Shown piece after piece: positions 9,517-20,300 of a stretch of 64,000 nt of DNA. The stretch lies in assembly GCA_900317325.1 (NCBI GenBank), contig ONGE01000010.1:37231-101230 (forward strand), written 5' to 3'. Source of the stretch: an uncultured Prevotellaceae bacterium. Lineage in GTDB: Bacteria; Bacteroidota; Bacteroidia; Bacteroidales; Muribaculaceae. The notes under the pieces were generated by a model. That model saw nothing but the letters and a program-made list of their open reading frames with translations, had not been told where the DNA came from and did no database searches. The stretch's first letter is position 1. Each line of letters opens with the position of its first letter. The translations under genes and the position numbers were made by a program.

Positions 9517-12500
9517 ATGAAAGAGAAAAGATTACTTTCACTGCTGTTGACAGTCATGCTGGCAATAGTGGCATTTGCACAAAACCAGACCTTCACGGGC
9601 ACAATCGTTGATACCAACGGTGAGCCGGTGATTGGCGCTACTGTTGTGCAAAAAGGCACGTCGAACACCACCGTTACGGACTTCGACGGCAATTTTTCGA
9701 TCACCTGCCCTGCGGGTGCCGAATTGGAAATCACCTATGTGGGCTATGGTAAGCAAACCGTGCTTGCCAGCCGAGACATGCACATCACCCTTACCGAGGA
9801 CTCCGAGTTGCTTAACGAGGTGGTCGTGATCGGTTACGGTGTGCAGAAGAAGAGCGTTGTGACGGCCTCTATCGCCAAGGTTTCGTCGGAAGACTTGGCT
9901 GGTAAGACCCGCCTGCGCGCCGAAGACGCCCTGAAGGGTATGGCCGCCGGTGTCAGCGTCACTTCTTCCTCTGGTCAGCCTGGTTCACAGTCGATGATCC
10001 GCGTGCGCGGTATCGGCACCATCAACAACTCCAACCCCCTCTACATCATTGACGGCATGCCCACCGACCAGTATGGTATGGAGAGCGTTAACCCCAATGA
10101 TATCGAGAGCATCGAGGTGTTGAAGGATGCTGCCTCGGGCGCCATCTATGGTGCTCGTGCCGCCAACGGTGTTATCCTCGTGACCACCAAGAAGGGCAAG
10201 AAGGGTAAAGCCAACATCAACTACGACTTCTCTTATGGCTGGCAGAACCCCTGGCGCTACCGCGATGTTACCGGTGCCACCGACTATGCCATCCTGCAGA
10301 ACGAGCGTCGCCTGCAGAACGGCCTGAGTCCTCTCTATGCCGATCCCTACAACCTGGTTGACGCCAACGGCGACAAAATCGTGGGCTTCGGTACTGACTG
10401 GCAGAAGCTGCTGTTCAACAAGAACGCCCCCATCATGCAACACGACATCTCGGTGAGCGGAGCCTCGGAGAAGGTGAACTACTACCTCTCGCTGGGTTAC
10501 TTCACCCAGGACGGTATCGTCGGCGGTAACTTCGGCCAGTCGAACTATGACCGTCTGACCATCCGCGCCAACAACCAGTTCAACCTCATCGACGCTACCA
10601 AGGAGCGCAACTTCCTGAACAAATTGGATCTGGGCGCTAACCTTTCTTATATGCGCGTGCACAGCACCGGCATCGAGGCCAACTCCACTTGGGGCTCTCC
10701 TCTGGGTTCAGCCCTCTATCTGGCTCCTACCCTGCCCGTCACCCTGAGGGGCACCATTGCTAATGAGATGCTTGACCGCTATAGCGCTTTTGATCTGTAC
10801 ACTGACGAGAACGGCCATCCTTACACCATCCCCGGATTCATCGGCAGCTACCAGGAGCAGAACAACCCCATCGCCATGATGCAGGGCACTCCCAACAAGA
10901 ATTGGAGCCACAAGTTCATGCCCAAGTTCTCGATTGACTTGCAGCTGTTCGACGAGTTGAGGTACCACTTCACCTACAGCGCCGAGCTCTCGTTCTGGGG
11001 CTATGATGGCGCCACCAAGCAGATGTACTACCTCTCGGGTAACAACAATGCCGACCACACCTCGGCAGTCGCCTTCAAGGGTAACAACTGCACCTGGCAG
11101 ATTGAAAACACGATAACCTACGATAAGACCTTCGGCAAGCACACCATCGGCGTTGTGCTCGGCCAGAGTGCCTTGAAGTTCAAGGGTGATGAGCTGGGTG
11201 GCTCGCACTGGTATCTCGTGAATCCTGACAAGCCCAGCATCAACTACACCACCGGTGGCGATATTGAAATCTCGACCGATGCCGATGGCAAGATGACAGG
11301 TGCAACAAGCCTCGTGGGTGTATGGGGCGGTCCCTATACCGAGCACCGTTTGTCGTCACTGTTCGCCCGCGTGAGCTACAACTATGACGAGCGCTACATG
11401 TTCCAGGCAACCGTGCGCCGTGACGGTTCGAGCCGCTTCGGTTCAAACCACAGGTACGGTATCTTCCCGTCGTTCTCGCTGGGTTGGAACATCATGAACG
11501 AGAAGTTCATGGAGGACCAGCGCGACTGGCTGAGCAACATGAAGCTGCGCTTCAGCTGGGGTAAGAACGGTAACGACAACATCGGTGACTTCGCTTACAC
11601 AACCATGACTACACTGGGTAACACCAGCAACTACTACTTCGGACAGACCGCTGCTATGGTTTACGGCTCCAAGGCCAACCGCCTGGCTAACGAAGACCTG
11701 AAGTGGGAGGAGAGCGAGCAGACCGACCTCGGCCTCGATTTGGGCTTCTGGAACAACAAGTTGACCTTCAGCGTCGACTACTATATCAAGAAGACCAACG
11801 GCATGATCATCGAGATGCCCATCCCGAGCTACGTGGGTGAGGCCCGTCCTCTGGCCAACGTGGGTGACATGGAGAACAGCGGTATCGAGTTCGAACTCGG
11901 CTATCGTTGGAATATTGCTGATGTCCACTTTGCCTTGAAGGGCAACGCTTCCTATCTGAAGAACAAGCTGAAGAACCTGGGTAACGACACCGGCTTCCTG
12001 AACTATGGCATCAGCCAGTTCAGCGATGGCGGCACTCGCGCCGAGAACGGCCAGCCGTTCCCCTTCTTCTACGGTTACAAGACCGACGGTATCCTCCAGA
12101 CCAAGGCCGAGGCCGAGGCCTACAACAGCAAGTACGGCACGCTGTCTAACCCCGGCGACTTCCGCTTTGTGGACACCAACGGCGACAACAAGATCAACAG
12201 CGACGACCGCACCAACATCGGTAACGGCATGCCCGACTGGGCCTATGGTCTGAACTTCGACATGGACTGGAGAGGCTTTGACTTTGGCGTATTCTTCCAG
12301 GGCGTATCAGGTGCCGACGTATTCGATGCCACCTACCGCCAGGACATCGCTTCGGGTAACTATCCCACCTGGGTGCTCCAGCGCTGGACCGGTGAAGGCA
12401 CCAGCGACAAGGTGCCCACCCTCGGTGACTCCAAGAACTGGGTATGCAGCGACATGTATATTCAGGATGGCAGCTACCTGCGCTTGAAGAACATCACTCT

Positions 12501-12705
12501 GGGTTACACTCTGCACCCTAACCTCACCAGCAAGATCGGCATCAGCCGTCTGCGCATCTACGGCCGTGCCGAGAACCTGTTCACCTGGACCAAGTACTGG
12601 GGCTTCGATCCTGAGATCGGCTCTGGTTCCACCAGCCTTGGCGTGGACTACGGTGTATATCCGCAGGCCCGCACCTACACTATCGGTTGCAACATCTCAT
12701 TCTAA
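9517..12705 (+). CDS. SusC/RagA-type TonB-dependent outer membrane transporter (PUL 1)
   Basis: 1062 residues. Signal peptide MKEKRLLSLLLTVMLAIVAFAQ; then a carboxypeptidase-regulatory-like domain (about 26-100, GEPVIGATVVQKGTSNTTV and DFDGNFSI); a short LLNEVVVIGYG linker typical of SusC proteins; a plug domain (about 120-230, with IIDGMPTDQYG and ANGVILVTTK); and a C-terminal beta-barrel ending TYTIGCNISF with the terminal Phe used for barrel assembly. The protein imports oligosaccharides across the outer membrane using TonB energy, with the SusD encoded next as the lid. It heads a same-strand run susC, susD, glycan-binding protein, GH16, GH5-GH3, with gaps of 9-39 bases. Substrate is inferred from these enzymes to be a beta-glucan. 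Confidence 0.95.
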   Translation: MKEKRLLSLLLTVMLAIVAFAQNQTFTGTIVDTNGEPVIGATVVQKGTSNTTVTDFDGNFSITCPAGAELEITYVGYGKQTVLASRDMHITLTEDSELLNEVVVIGYGVQKKSVVTASIAKVSSEDLAGKTRLRAEDALKGMAAGVSVTSSSGQPGSQSMIRVRGIGTINNSNPLYIIDGMPTDQYGMESVNPNDIESIEVLKDAASGAIYGARAANGVILVTTKKGKKGKANINYDFSYGWQNPWRYRDVTGATDYAILQNERRLQNGLSPLYADPYNLVDANGDKIVGFGTDWQKLLFNKNAPIMQHDISVSGASEKVNYYLSLGYFTQDGIVGGNFGQSNYDRLTIRANNQFNLIDATKERNFLNKLDLGANLSYMRVHSTGIEANSTWGSPLGSALYLAPTLPVTLRGTIANEMLDRYSAFDLYTDENGHPYTIPGFIGSYQEQNNPIAMMQGTPNKNWSHKFMPKFSIDLQLFDELRYHFTYSAELSFWGYDGATKQMYYLSGNNNADHTSAVAFKGNNCTWQIENTITYDKTFGKHTIGVVLGQSALKFKGDELGGSHWYLVNPDKPSINYTTGGDIEISTDADGKMTGATSLVGVWGGPYTEHRLSSLFARVSYNYDERYMFQATVRRDGSSRFGSNHRYGIFPSFSLGWNIMNEKFMEDQRDWLSNMKLRFSWGKNGNDNIGDFAYTTMTTLGNTSNYYFGQTAAMVYGSKANRLANEDLKWEESEQTDLGLDLGFWNNKLTFSVDYYIKKTNGMIIEMPIPSYVGEARPLANVGDMENSGIEFELGYRWNIADVHFALKGNASYLKNKLKNLGNDTGFLNYGISQFSDGGTRAENGQPFPFFYGYKTDGILQTKAEAEAYNSKYGTLSNPGDFRFVDTNGDNKINSDDRTNIGNGMPDWAYGLNFDMDWRGFDFGVFFQGVSGADVFDATYRQDIASGNYPTWVLQRWTGEGTSDKVPTLGDSKNWVCSDMYIQDGSYLRLKNITLGYTLHPNLTSKIGISRLRIYGRAENLFTWTKYWGFDPEIGSGSTSLGVDYGVYPQARTYTIGCNISF

Positions 12706-12728
12706 ACAATCCATAAAGAATTATCAAT

Positions 12729-14264
12729 ATGAATAAGCATATTTATATCATAGCAGGCCTGTGTGCAGCTCTTATGGCCTTGACAGCCTGCAGCGACGAT
12801 TTTCTTGAGGTGAAGAACCCGACGGGTGAGCCTCTTGAGGAATATTACTCCAACGAGGAGACACTGAACGAGGCGCTGACCGCAGCCTATGCTCCTCTGC
12901 ATTGGCCCGACTGGGATGGCACAGCCTACAACGACCTCACTGTTGACGGTGAGATCATGGGCGACGACTTCTGGGTAGGCGGAGCGGATAACACCGACAA
13001 CCAGCACTGGCACCGCCTGTTCAACTTTGAAGCCGACGGCAACAACACCCTCGCTACCCTGTGGGGTGACTTCTACAGTGGCATCAAGCGTTGCAACGAC
13101 GCCATCAAGTATGCTTCTTGGGAAAGTTCCGCCAGCGAGAACTTCCGCATTTCGATGGAGATGCAGGCTCGCTTGTTGCGCGTGTACTATTATAATATCC
13201 TGTGGCACTACTACGGAAACGTGCCCTTCTATCTGGAGAACCTCTCGCAGCCTTACACGGCCCCGCAGATCAGTGCCGACGAGATCTACAACCAGCTTCT
13301 TCCCGAGCTCGAGGAGATCATCGCCTCTAACGTGCTGCCGATGCGTTGGCCCAATGCCGAGTCCGGTCGTGTGAGCCAGGCCTTCGCCTATATGCTCTAT
13401 GCCGAGATGGTGATGTACCAGAACGACAACAGCCGTTATGCTCAGGCTCTCGCCTACATGAAGCAGATCATCGGCGACAGCAACTACAAGCTCAACCCCA
13501 GTTTCAAGGACCTGTGGCAGGAGAGTGGCGAGTGGTGCTCCGAGAGCATCTTCGAGATCAACTACAACGATGACCAGGCCCAGCGTGACTGGAGCACCTC
13601 GATGGCTGCCGGTGGTACCGTATTCCCCACCCTGTGCTCACCTAACGGCTGGGGCGGCGGTGAAGGCTGGGACAGCGGCAACGACGGTTGGGGCTTCCTG
13701 CCCATGCGCCTCGAGGCCTATAGCATGTACGACGAGAATGACTTGCGTCGCGATGTCACCTGCTGGGACGTTCGTGGTTACGACTACACTCAGCGCTATC
13801 AGGACACCCACATCTGGCACGGCAAGTATCGTCCCCAGTCAGCCAACAACAAGGACTGCCCGACTTCCAAGAACCTGAACTATAACAACAACAAGCGCAT
13901 CTACCGCTATGCCGAGACCCTGCTCAACGCAGCCGAGCTGATTCTGCAGACTGGAGGCAGCGCAGCCGAGGCTACCGGCTATGTCAACGAGGTTCGCGCT
14001 CGTGCCGGTCTCCCCGCATTGACCAGTGTCACCATCGATGACATCTTCACCGAGCGTCATCTCGAGTTCTGCGGCGAGGGCAAGCGCTACTTCGACCTCG
14101 TGCGTGCTGAAGGCATCCCCGGTGCCATTCAGAAGGCTTCTACCGTATTGGTTCCTGACCACTACGGCTATCGCACCAACAGCTGGACCCCCAGTAAGAA
14201 ATACATTCCTCTGGCACAGTCTGAGCTCGATGCTGATCCCACGCTGGTTCAGAACAACTATTGA
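12729..14264 (+). CDS. SusD/RagB-type surface glycan-binding lipoprotein (PUL 1)
   Basis: 511 residues. Lipobox in ALMALTAC with Cys21, followed by SDD, a Bacteroidetes surface-export-like acidic start. Body shows the SusD pattern: an N-terminal helical region with DFLEVKNP, a TPR-like LRVYYYNILWHYYGNVPFY segment, and the late RYAETLLNAAEL and EVRARAGLPAL followed by ERHLEFCGEGKRYFDLVRA motifs that mark the family. It pairs with the SusC 23 bases upstream to form a pedal-bin importer. Aromatic-rich middle (about 300-330, with several Trp and Gly) may be the sugar-binding face. Confidence 0.95.
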   Translation: MNKHIYIIAGLCAALMALTACSDDFLEVKNPTGEPLEEYYSNEETLNEALTAAYAPLHWPDWDGTAYNDLTVDGEIMGDDFWVGGADNTDNQHWHRLFNFEADGNNTLATLWGDFYSGIKRCNDAIKYASWESSASENFRISMEMQARLLRVYYYNILWHYYGNVPFYLENLSQPYTAPQISADEIYNQLLPELEEIIASNVLPMRWPNAESGRVSQAFAYMLYAEMVMYQNDNSRYAQALAYMKQIIGDSNYKLNPSFKDLWQESGEWCSESIFEINYNDDQAQRDWSTSMAAGGTVFPTLCSPNGWGGGEGWDSGNDGWGFLPMRLEAYSMYDENDLRRDVTCWDVRGYDYTQRYQDTHIWHGKYRPQSANNKDCPTSKNLNYNNNKRIYRYAETLLNAAELILQTGGSAAEATGYVNEVRARAGLPALTSVTIDDIFTERHLEFCGEGKRYFDLVRAEGIPGAIQKASTVLVPDHYGYRTNSWTPSKKYIPLAQSELDADPTLVQNNY

Positions 14265-14303
14265 TTTGACGAATTAGAAATCAGTAATTAGAAATTAGAT
14301 ATT

Positions 14304-16247
14304 ATGATTACCAAGATAAACAAAATAAGCAGCGCAATAGCAATCCTGTTATTGGCTATGGCATTCACGGCCTGCTCACCCGAGGAATTTGAAGGTGCAG
14401 ACCCCAACGGCCTCCCCACGGTGAGCGGCATTGACTTCTCGCTCTCGGTTGACCAGGAGACCAACCAGATGATTGCCAACTACACTCCGCAGCCTGGTAC
14501 CTATCCCGTCTGGATTCTCGACGGCACGTCCTACTCCACCCTTCAAGAGGTGGGTTACAAGAACAGCGAGGCCGGTACTCACACCATCGAGCTTCGTCTG
14601 GGTAACCGCAACGGCATCAGCCAGACCGGTATCAAGAAGGAATACACCTTCAACGAGTCCAAGATTGACTATTCCAACGACTTCCGCCGCATCGCCAACA
14701 AAGAGTGGCGCATCGACCACAAGGAAGTGGCTCACATGGCCTGCGGTCCTGCCGGAACTGCTGGTACAGGATGGTGGTCGGCCCAGCCCGATGAGAAGAA
14801 GGACTTCGGCGTGTATGACGACCGCATCATTTTCACGGCCGAGACTCTCAAGGGAGGCACTTACACCTATAATGCCGGTTTAGACGGGGTTACCTATGTG
14901 AACAACGGAACAACCAAGTGGGGCAAAACTGGGCCTGATGACTGGGATGCCGTCGTCGTTGAGGGCGAGCAGGTTTCCAGCTGGAGCTTCGAAGTGTACG
15001 ACTGGGAAGATGCTGACGGTAACGTGACCAAGCAGACCTACATTCAGCTTGCTCCCAACACGGCTTTCCCCTACATCAGCTCTGACGAGCAGTACGAGAA
15101 CCCGCGCTTCCGCATCGAGTCTCTGACTGCCAAGAAGATGGTGCTCATTTATGAGCCTAAAGATCGCGGCATCGCATGGCGCTTCATCTTCACCAGCGAT
15201 CCCGATGAGAAGGGATTCTTCGGTTTCGACCCCAACAGCGACTTCAACATGTGGAAGAACGTGGATTACAACATGTTCTTCTGGTACGCTCCCGGCTGGA
15301 GTCAGATTGCCGACCCGACCTTTGAGGCTGGCGACAATGACTATTCCGTATTCCTGCCCGAGGCAACTACCGACCAGTGGCAGGCTCAGATGGCCTTCAA
15401 GACGACCAACATTTCGACCTCGGCCGACAAGAACTATGACTTCTCCTGCCACCTCGTCAGCGACAAGGACATCAACGGTGTTACCGTGAAGCTCGTGATG
15501 GAGGGTGATGACAACGTCTTCTACTTTGCCGACCGCATCGACCTGAAGGCTGGCGAGGACTATCTCTTCTGGAAGAGCGACATGCCCGGTATCGACATGG
15601 AGCATGTGAACCTGTTCTTCGACTTTGGTGGCTGTCCCGCTGGAACGACTGTCAATATCTATAACATCGTGCTCAAGGACCATGCCAACGACGACGGCAC
15701 CACGCCGCCCCAGGAGCCCGACGAGCCCCAAGTTGAATGGGTTGACGTGAATTCTCCCGATAACCTGGGTGCCGGTTTCAATACCGCAGGCACGATGAGC
15801 TTCTGGTGGGCCGACGCCGGTTGGTCACAGATCAGTGACCCGGGCTTCTCCTATGCCAACGGTGTCTACACCATCACTGCCAACGATGCTACCGTATCGG
15901 AGTGGCAGGCCCAGTGCGCCATCAACGGCGTGCCCCTGCACATCGAGAAGGGTCAGGGCTATGATGTGCGTGTCACCATCACCACCAACATGGAATTGGC
16001 TCGTGCCACCGTCAAGGTCAATAAGGATCCTGATGTGACCAATGACCCCAACACGCTTTGCTACAATGGCCAGTTCTATCTTGAGGATGGCGAGAACGTG
16101 CTCCAGTTCGTTAACGTCGTTGCCATGAACGGCGGTGATCAGATTGAGTTTGATCAGGGCAAGTTCATCCTCGACTTCGGTGGCTGTCCCGCCGGCTTTG
16201 AGGCCAAGGTGAGCAACATCATCATCCAGAAGCACAAAGCACAATAA
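14304..16247 (+). CDS. Surface glycan-binding lipoprotein with duplicated C-terminal domain
   Basis: 647 residues, lipoprotein signal ending LLAMAFTAC (Cys24). N-terminal Ig/PKD-like region (about 33-120), a middle beta-rich region, then two related domains: about 322-460 and about 498-647. Both contain a W-x-x-PGWSQIADPTF-type segment (second copy ADAGWSQISDPGF), a W-QAQ motif, and end in FDFGGCPAG followed by V-NI-xIV. They look like jelly-roll carbohydrate-binding modules. In glucan PULs the gene after susD usually encodes the surface glycan-binding protein (SGBP-B or SusE-like), which this fits by position. No catalytic motif was recognised. The exact CBM family cannot be named from inspection. 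Confidence 0.75.
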   Translation: MITKINKISSAIAILLLAMAFTACSPEEFEGADPNGLPTVSGIDFSLSVDQETNQMIANYTPQPGTYPVWILDGTSYSTLQEVGYKNSEAGTHTIELRLGNRNGISQTGIKKEYTFNESKIDYSNDFRRIANKEWRIDHKEVAHMACGPAGTAGTGWWSAQPDEKKDFGVYDDRIIFTAETLKGGTYTYNAGLDGVTYVNNGTTKWGKTGPDDWDAVVVEGEQVSSWSFEVYDWEDADGNVTKQTYIQLAPNTAFPYISSDEQYENPRFRIESLTAKKMVLIYEPKDRGIAWRFIFTSDPDEKGFFGFDPNSDFNMWKNVDYNMFFWYAPGWSQIADPTFEAGDNDYSVFLPEATTDQWQAQMAFKTTNISTSADKNYDFSCHLVSDKDINGVTVKLVMEGDDNVFYFADRIDLKAGEDYLFWKSDMPGIDMEHVNLFFDFGGCPAGTTVNIYNIVLKDHANDDGTTPPQEPDEPQVEWVDVNSPDNLGAGFNTAGTMSFWWADAGWSQISDPGFSYANGVYTITANDATVSEWQAQCAINGVPLHIEKGQGYDVRVTITTNMELARATVKVNKDPDVTNDPNTLCYNGQFYLEDGENVLQFVNVVAMNGGDQIEFDQGKFILDFGGCPAGFEAKVSNIIIQKHKAQ

Positions 16248-16256
16248 TCATTCAAG

Positions 16257-17360
16257 ATGAAACGCTATATGCTTCATACGCTTTTGCTATCTCTCGCCGC
16301 AGTCCTTTTGGGCTGCGGGGGAGACGGCAAGGATGAGCCGACACCTGCGATAGCCATCACGGTCTCGCAGGAAAGCATCTCGGTTCCTGCCAGCGGAGGC
16401 ACCTACACCATCAATGTCACCACCACCGGCAAGGAGTGGGGCGCCTATGATAACAAGGACTTTATCGCCTTCGACACCAAGAACACCACGTCACAGTCGG
16501 GCTCAATCATAATCACCGTAGATGCCAATCCTCTGACCGAGGTTCGTACCGGAGAGGTAACCATCCAGTCGGGTGCGGCTCGCAAGACCATCACCATCAC
16601 CCAGGAGGCTGCCGAGGAATCGCCCTACTATGCGCCCGACGGCTACACCCTCGTTTGGAACGACGAGTTCGACAAGGGCACGGAGTTGAACGGCGACGAC
16701 TGGAGGCACGAGGTGCAGAACAGTGGTTGGGTTAACCACGAGCTGCAGAACTACGTGAACCATACGACCCCCGGTGGGAAAAACGTTACCGAGATACGTG
16801 ACGGCAAACTTCGCATCACCGCACTCAAGGAGAACGGTAAGATTTACTCCGGACGCGTGTATGCCAAGGACAAGCAGGGCTGGAAGTATGGCTACATCGA
16901 GGCCAGCATCAAGCTGCCCAAGGGCAAGGGAACCTGGCCCGCCTTCTGGATGATGCCCGTTAACTTCCATTCCTGGCCTGCCGACGGCGAGATCGACATC
17001 ATGGAGGAAGTGGGCTACCACCCCGACTATGTATCATCGAGTCTGCATGCCAATGCGCATGTTCACTCCAACGGCACGCAGGTCACCCACGAGATGTATT
17101 GCAAGGGTGCCGAGGGTGAGTTCCACACCTATGCCATCGAGTGGACGGCCCAGAACATCACCACCTATGTCGACGGCAAGGTGCAGCTGAGCTACGACAA
17201 CCGTGGCCTGGGCCGTGACGATTGGCCCTATGACGACCCGTTCTACATCATCTTCAACCTCGCTTGGGGTGGCGACTGGGGTGGCGCTCAAGGCGTCGAC
17301 GAGAATGCCCTGCCCGTTACCATGGAGGTGGACTACGTGCGCGTTTTCCAAAAGAAGTAA
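16257..17360 (+). CDS. BACON-GH16 endo-beta-glucanase lipoprotein
   Basis: 367 residues. Lipoprotein signal with lipobox VLLGC (Cys20). Residues about 35-120 form a BACON domain (SGGTYTINVTTTGKEW, then GSIIITVDANPLTEVRTGEV). The GH16 catalytic domain follows (about 125-367), starting YTLVWNDEFDKGTELN. The catalytic signature EIDIMEE places nucleophile Glu245, Asp247 and acid/base Glu250. GH16 enzymes of this type cleave beta-1,3 or mixed-linkage beta-1,3/1,4-glucans. A surface location is expected from the lipoprotein signal, so it would make oligosaccharides for the SusCD pair. It lies 9 bases after the binding protein and 23 before the GH5-GH3 gene. Laminarinase is the most likely activity; subfamily not assigned. 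Confidence 0.9.
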   Translation: MKRYMLHTLLLSLAAVLLGCGGDGKDEPTPAIAITVSQESISVPASGGTYTINVTTTGKEWGAYDNKDFIAFDTKNTTSQSGSIIITVDANPLTEVRTGEVTIQSGAARKTITITQEAAEESPYYAPDGYTLVWNDEFDKGTELNGDDWRHEVQNSGWVNHELQNYVNHTTPGGKNVTEIRDGKLRITALKENGKIYSGRVYAKDKQGWKYGYIEASIKLPKGKGTWPAFWMMPVNFHSWPADGEIDIMEEVGYHPDYVSSSLHANAHVHSNGTQVTHEMYCKGAEGEFHTYAIEWTAQNITTYVDGKVQLSYDNRGLGRDDWPYDDPFYIIFNLAWGGDWGGAQGVDENALPVTMEVDYVRVFQKK

Positions 17361-17383
17361 CTGCTTATCTCTAAAATGAGTCT

Positions 17384-20300
17384 ATGAGAGGATATGTACT
17401 GATAATCATCTCTCTTGTTCTTGCCTTGGGGCTTCACGCCAAGCCCCAAGACAAGTTCATCCGCGTCGAGGGAACCGACCTGGTGAAGCCTAACGGTGAG
17501 AAGCTCTATATCCAAGGCACCAACCTGGGTAACTGGCTCAACCCCGAGGGTTACATGTTCGGCCTGAGCAAGACCAATTCGCCGTGGATGATCGACCTGA
17601 TGATCAAGGAGGCCGTGGGACCTGACTTTGCCGCCGACTTCTGGCGACAGTTCAAGGACAACTACATCACCCGCGCCGACATCGCCTTCATCGCGCGTCA
17701 AGGAGCGAATACCATCCGCCTGCCTTTCAACTACAGGCTCTTCACCGACGAGGACTACATGGGACGTTCCAAGGATCAGGACGGTTTTGCACGCATCGAC
17801 TCGGTTGTGAACTGGTGTCGTGCAACAGGCCTGTACCTGATTCTCGACATGCATGACTGCCCCGGCGGACAGACAGGCGATAACATCGATGACGGGCATG
17901 GCTATCCCTGGCTCTTTGAGAGCGAGCCCAGTCAGCAGCTGTTCATCGACATCTGGCAGCGCATCGCCGCCCGCTACAAGGACGAGCCGGTGATTCTCGG
18001 CTATGAGCTGATGAATGAGCCGATCGCCCACTACTTCGATAACAAGGAGGAATTGAACAAGAAGCTCGAGCCGCTCTACAAACGTACAGTCCAAGCCATC
18101 CGTCAGGTGGATCCCAACCACGTGATCTTGCTGGGCGGTGCTCGATGGAACTCCGACTTCTACATGTTCAGCGATTGGGCCTTCGACGACAACATCATGT
18201 ACACCTGCCATCGCTATGGCGGCGACGCCACAGCCGAGGCCATCAAGGATTACATTGATTTCCGCGACAAGACCGGTCTGCCCATGTACATGGGCGAAAC
18301 GGGCCACAACACCAACGAATGGCAGGCCCAGTTGGTCGATGTGATGAAACAGGCCAATATCGGCTACACTTTCTGGCCCTACAAGAAAATCGACGGCTCG
18401 TGCATGATGGGCATCACCAGGCCCGCCATGTGGGACAGCATCGTGGTGAAATACTCCGAGGCTCCCCGCACTACCTACAAGGAGCTGCGCGAAGCACGCC
18501 CCGATCAGAAGACGTTCCGCCAACTGCTGATGCAGTATGTGCACAACAGCCGCTACGAGAACTGCACTCCGCAGACCGACTATATCCGGTCGCTGGGAAT
18601 GACGCCGTGCATGGCGGCCTATCTGGATGACAACGCACCCATCGAGCTGCGCGTTCAAGACGCTCTCGAGCGCATGACGCTGGACGAGAAGATCGCCGTC
18701 ATCCATGCCCAGAGCAAGTTCTCATCGCCCGGCGTGAAACGTTTGGGCATGCCCGACTTCTGGACCGATGACGGACCTCACGGTGTGCGTCCCGACGTCC
18801 TGTGGGACGAATGGGAACAAGCGGGACAGACCAACGACTCGTGTGTGGCATTCCCTGCCCTCACCTGCCTGGCCGCCTCGTGGAATCCCGCACTGGCTGA
18901 GCTCTACGGCCGCAGCCTGGGCGAGGAAGCACGCTATCGTGGCAAGGACATGATCCTGGGCCCTGGCGTGAACATCAACCGCACGCCGCTCAACGGTCGC
19001 AACTTCGAGTATATGGGTGAAGACCCGTTGCTGGCTTCACGCATGGTTGTTCCCTACGTTCAAGGACTTCAGAGCACCGGCACCGCAGCCTGTGTCAAGC
19101 ACTTCTGCCTGAACAACGATGAGGAATACCGCCATCAGGTCAACGTCATCGTGAGTGATCGTGCACTGCGAGAAATCTATCTGCCCGCATTCGAGGCCGC
19201 CGTCAAGGAGGCCCATACTTGGGGCATCATGGGTTCCTACAACCTGTACAAGGACCAGCATTGCTGCCAGAACCAGTACACCCTCAATCAGATTCTGAAA
19301 GGTGACTGGAAATATGACGGCGTGGTGGTCAGCGACTGGGGCGGTGTCCACGACACCGAAATGGCCGTTAAGAACGGCCTGGACATGGAGTTCGGCAGCT
19401 GGACCGATGGTCTGGCATGGGGTGCCAGCAACGCTTATGACGCCTACTTCATGGCCAAGCCCTACAAGAAATTGATCGAGGAAGGCAAGTTCACGACCCG
19501 CGAACTCGACGACAAGGTGAGCCGCGTGCTGCGCCTGTTCTTCCGCACCACGATGAGCAACAAGCGTGCACGGGGTTTCCTGTGCAGCGAGGCTCACTAT
19601 GATGCTGCGCTCAAGATTGCCCAGGACGGCATTGTCCTGCTGCAGAACAAGCGCAATGTCCTGCCCATCGACGTCAACAAGGCCAAGCGCGTGCTTGTTG
19701 TCGGCGAGAATGCCATCAAGATGATGACCGTGGGTGGCGGCAGCAGTTCGCTCAAGGTTCAGCACGAGATTCTGCCCCTCGAAGGCCTCCAGCAGCGCCT
19801 GGCCGGTACCGGCATCGATGTGGACTATGCCCGCGGCTATGTGGGTGACACCACCGGCGAGTACAATGGCGTGGTCGCTAAGCAATCACTTGCCGAGGAC
19901 CGTTCGGCCAGCGAACTCATTGCCGAGGCTGTCGCCAAGGCCAAGACGGCCGACTATGTCATCATCTTCGGCGGCTTGAACAAGAGCGACTACCAGGATG
20001 CCGAGGGCCATGACCGCAAGCACATGGACATGCCCTACGGTCAGGATGCACTGGTCGAGGCACTGGCCCGCGTCAACAAGAACGTGGTGTTTGTCAACAT
20101 CTCGGGAGATGCCGTGGCCATGCCGTGGCGCGACAAGGTGGCCGCCATCGTTCAAGGCTGGTTCATCGGCAGCGAGACCGGCAAAGCGTTTGCCAGTGTT
20201 CTCACGGGCGACGTGAACCCCTCGGGCAAACTGCCCTTTACCTGGTATGATCGTCTCGACGACGTGGGCGCACATGCGCTGGGTTCCTATCCCGGCACAT

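Noticed and set aside
17333-18706. 457-residue minus-strand ORF opposite the GH5 domain
   Set aside because: Shadow of a well-supported GH5-GH3 gene with catalytic residues.
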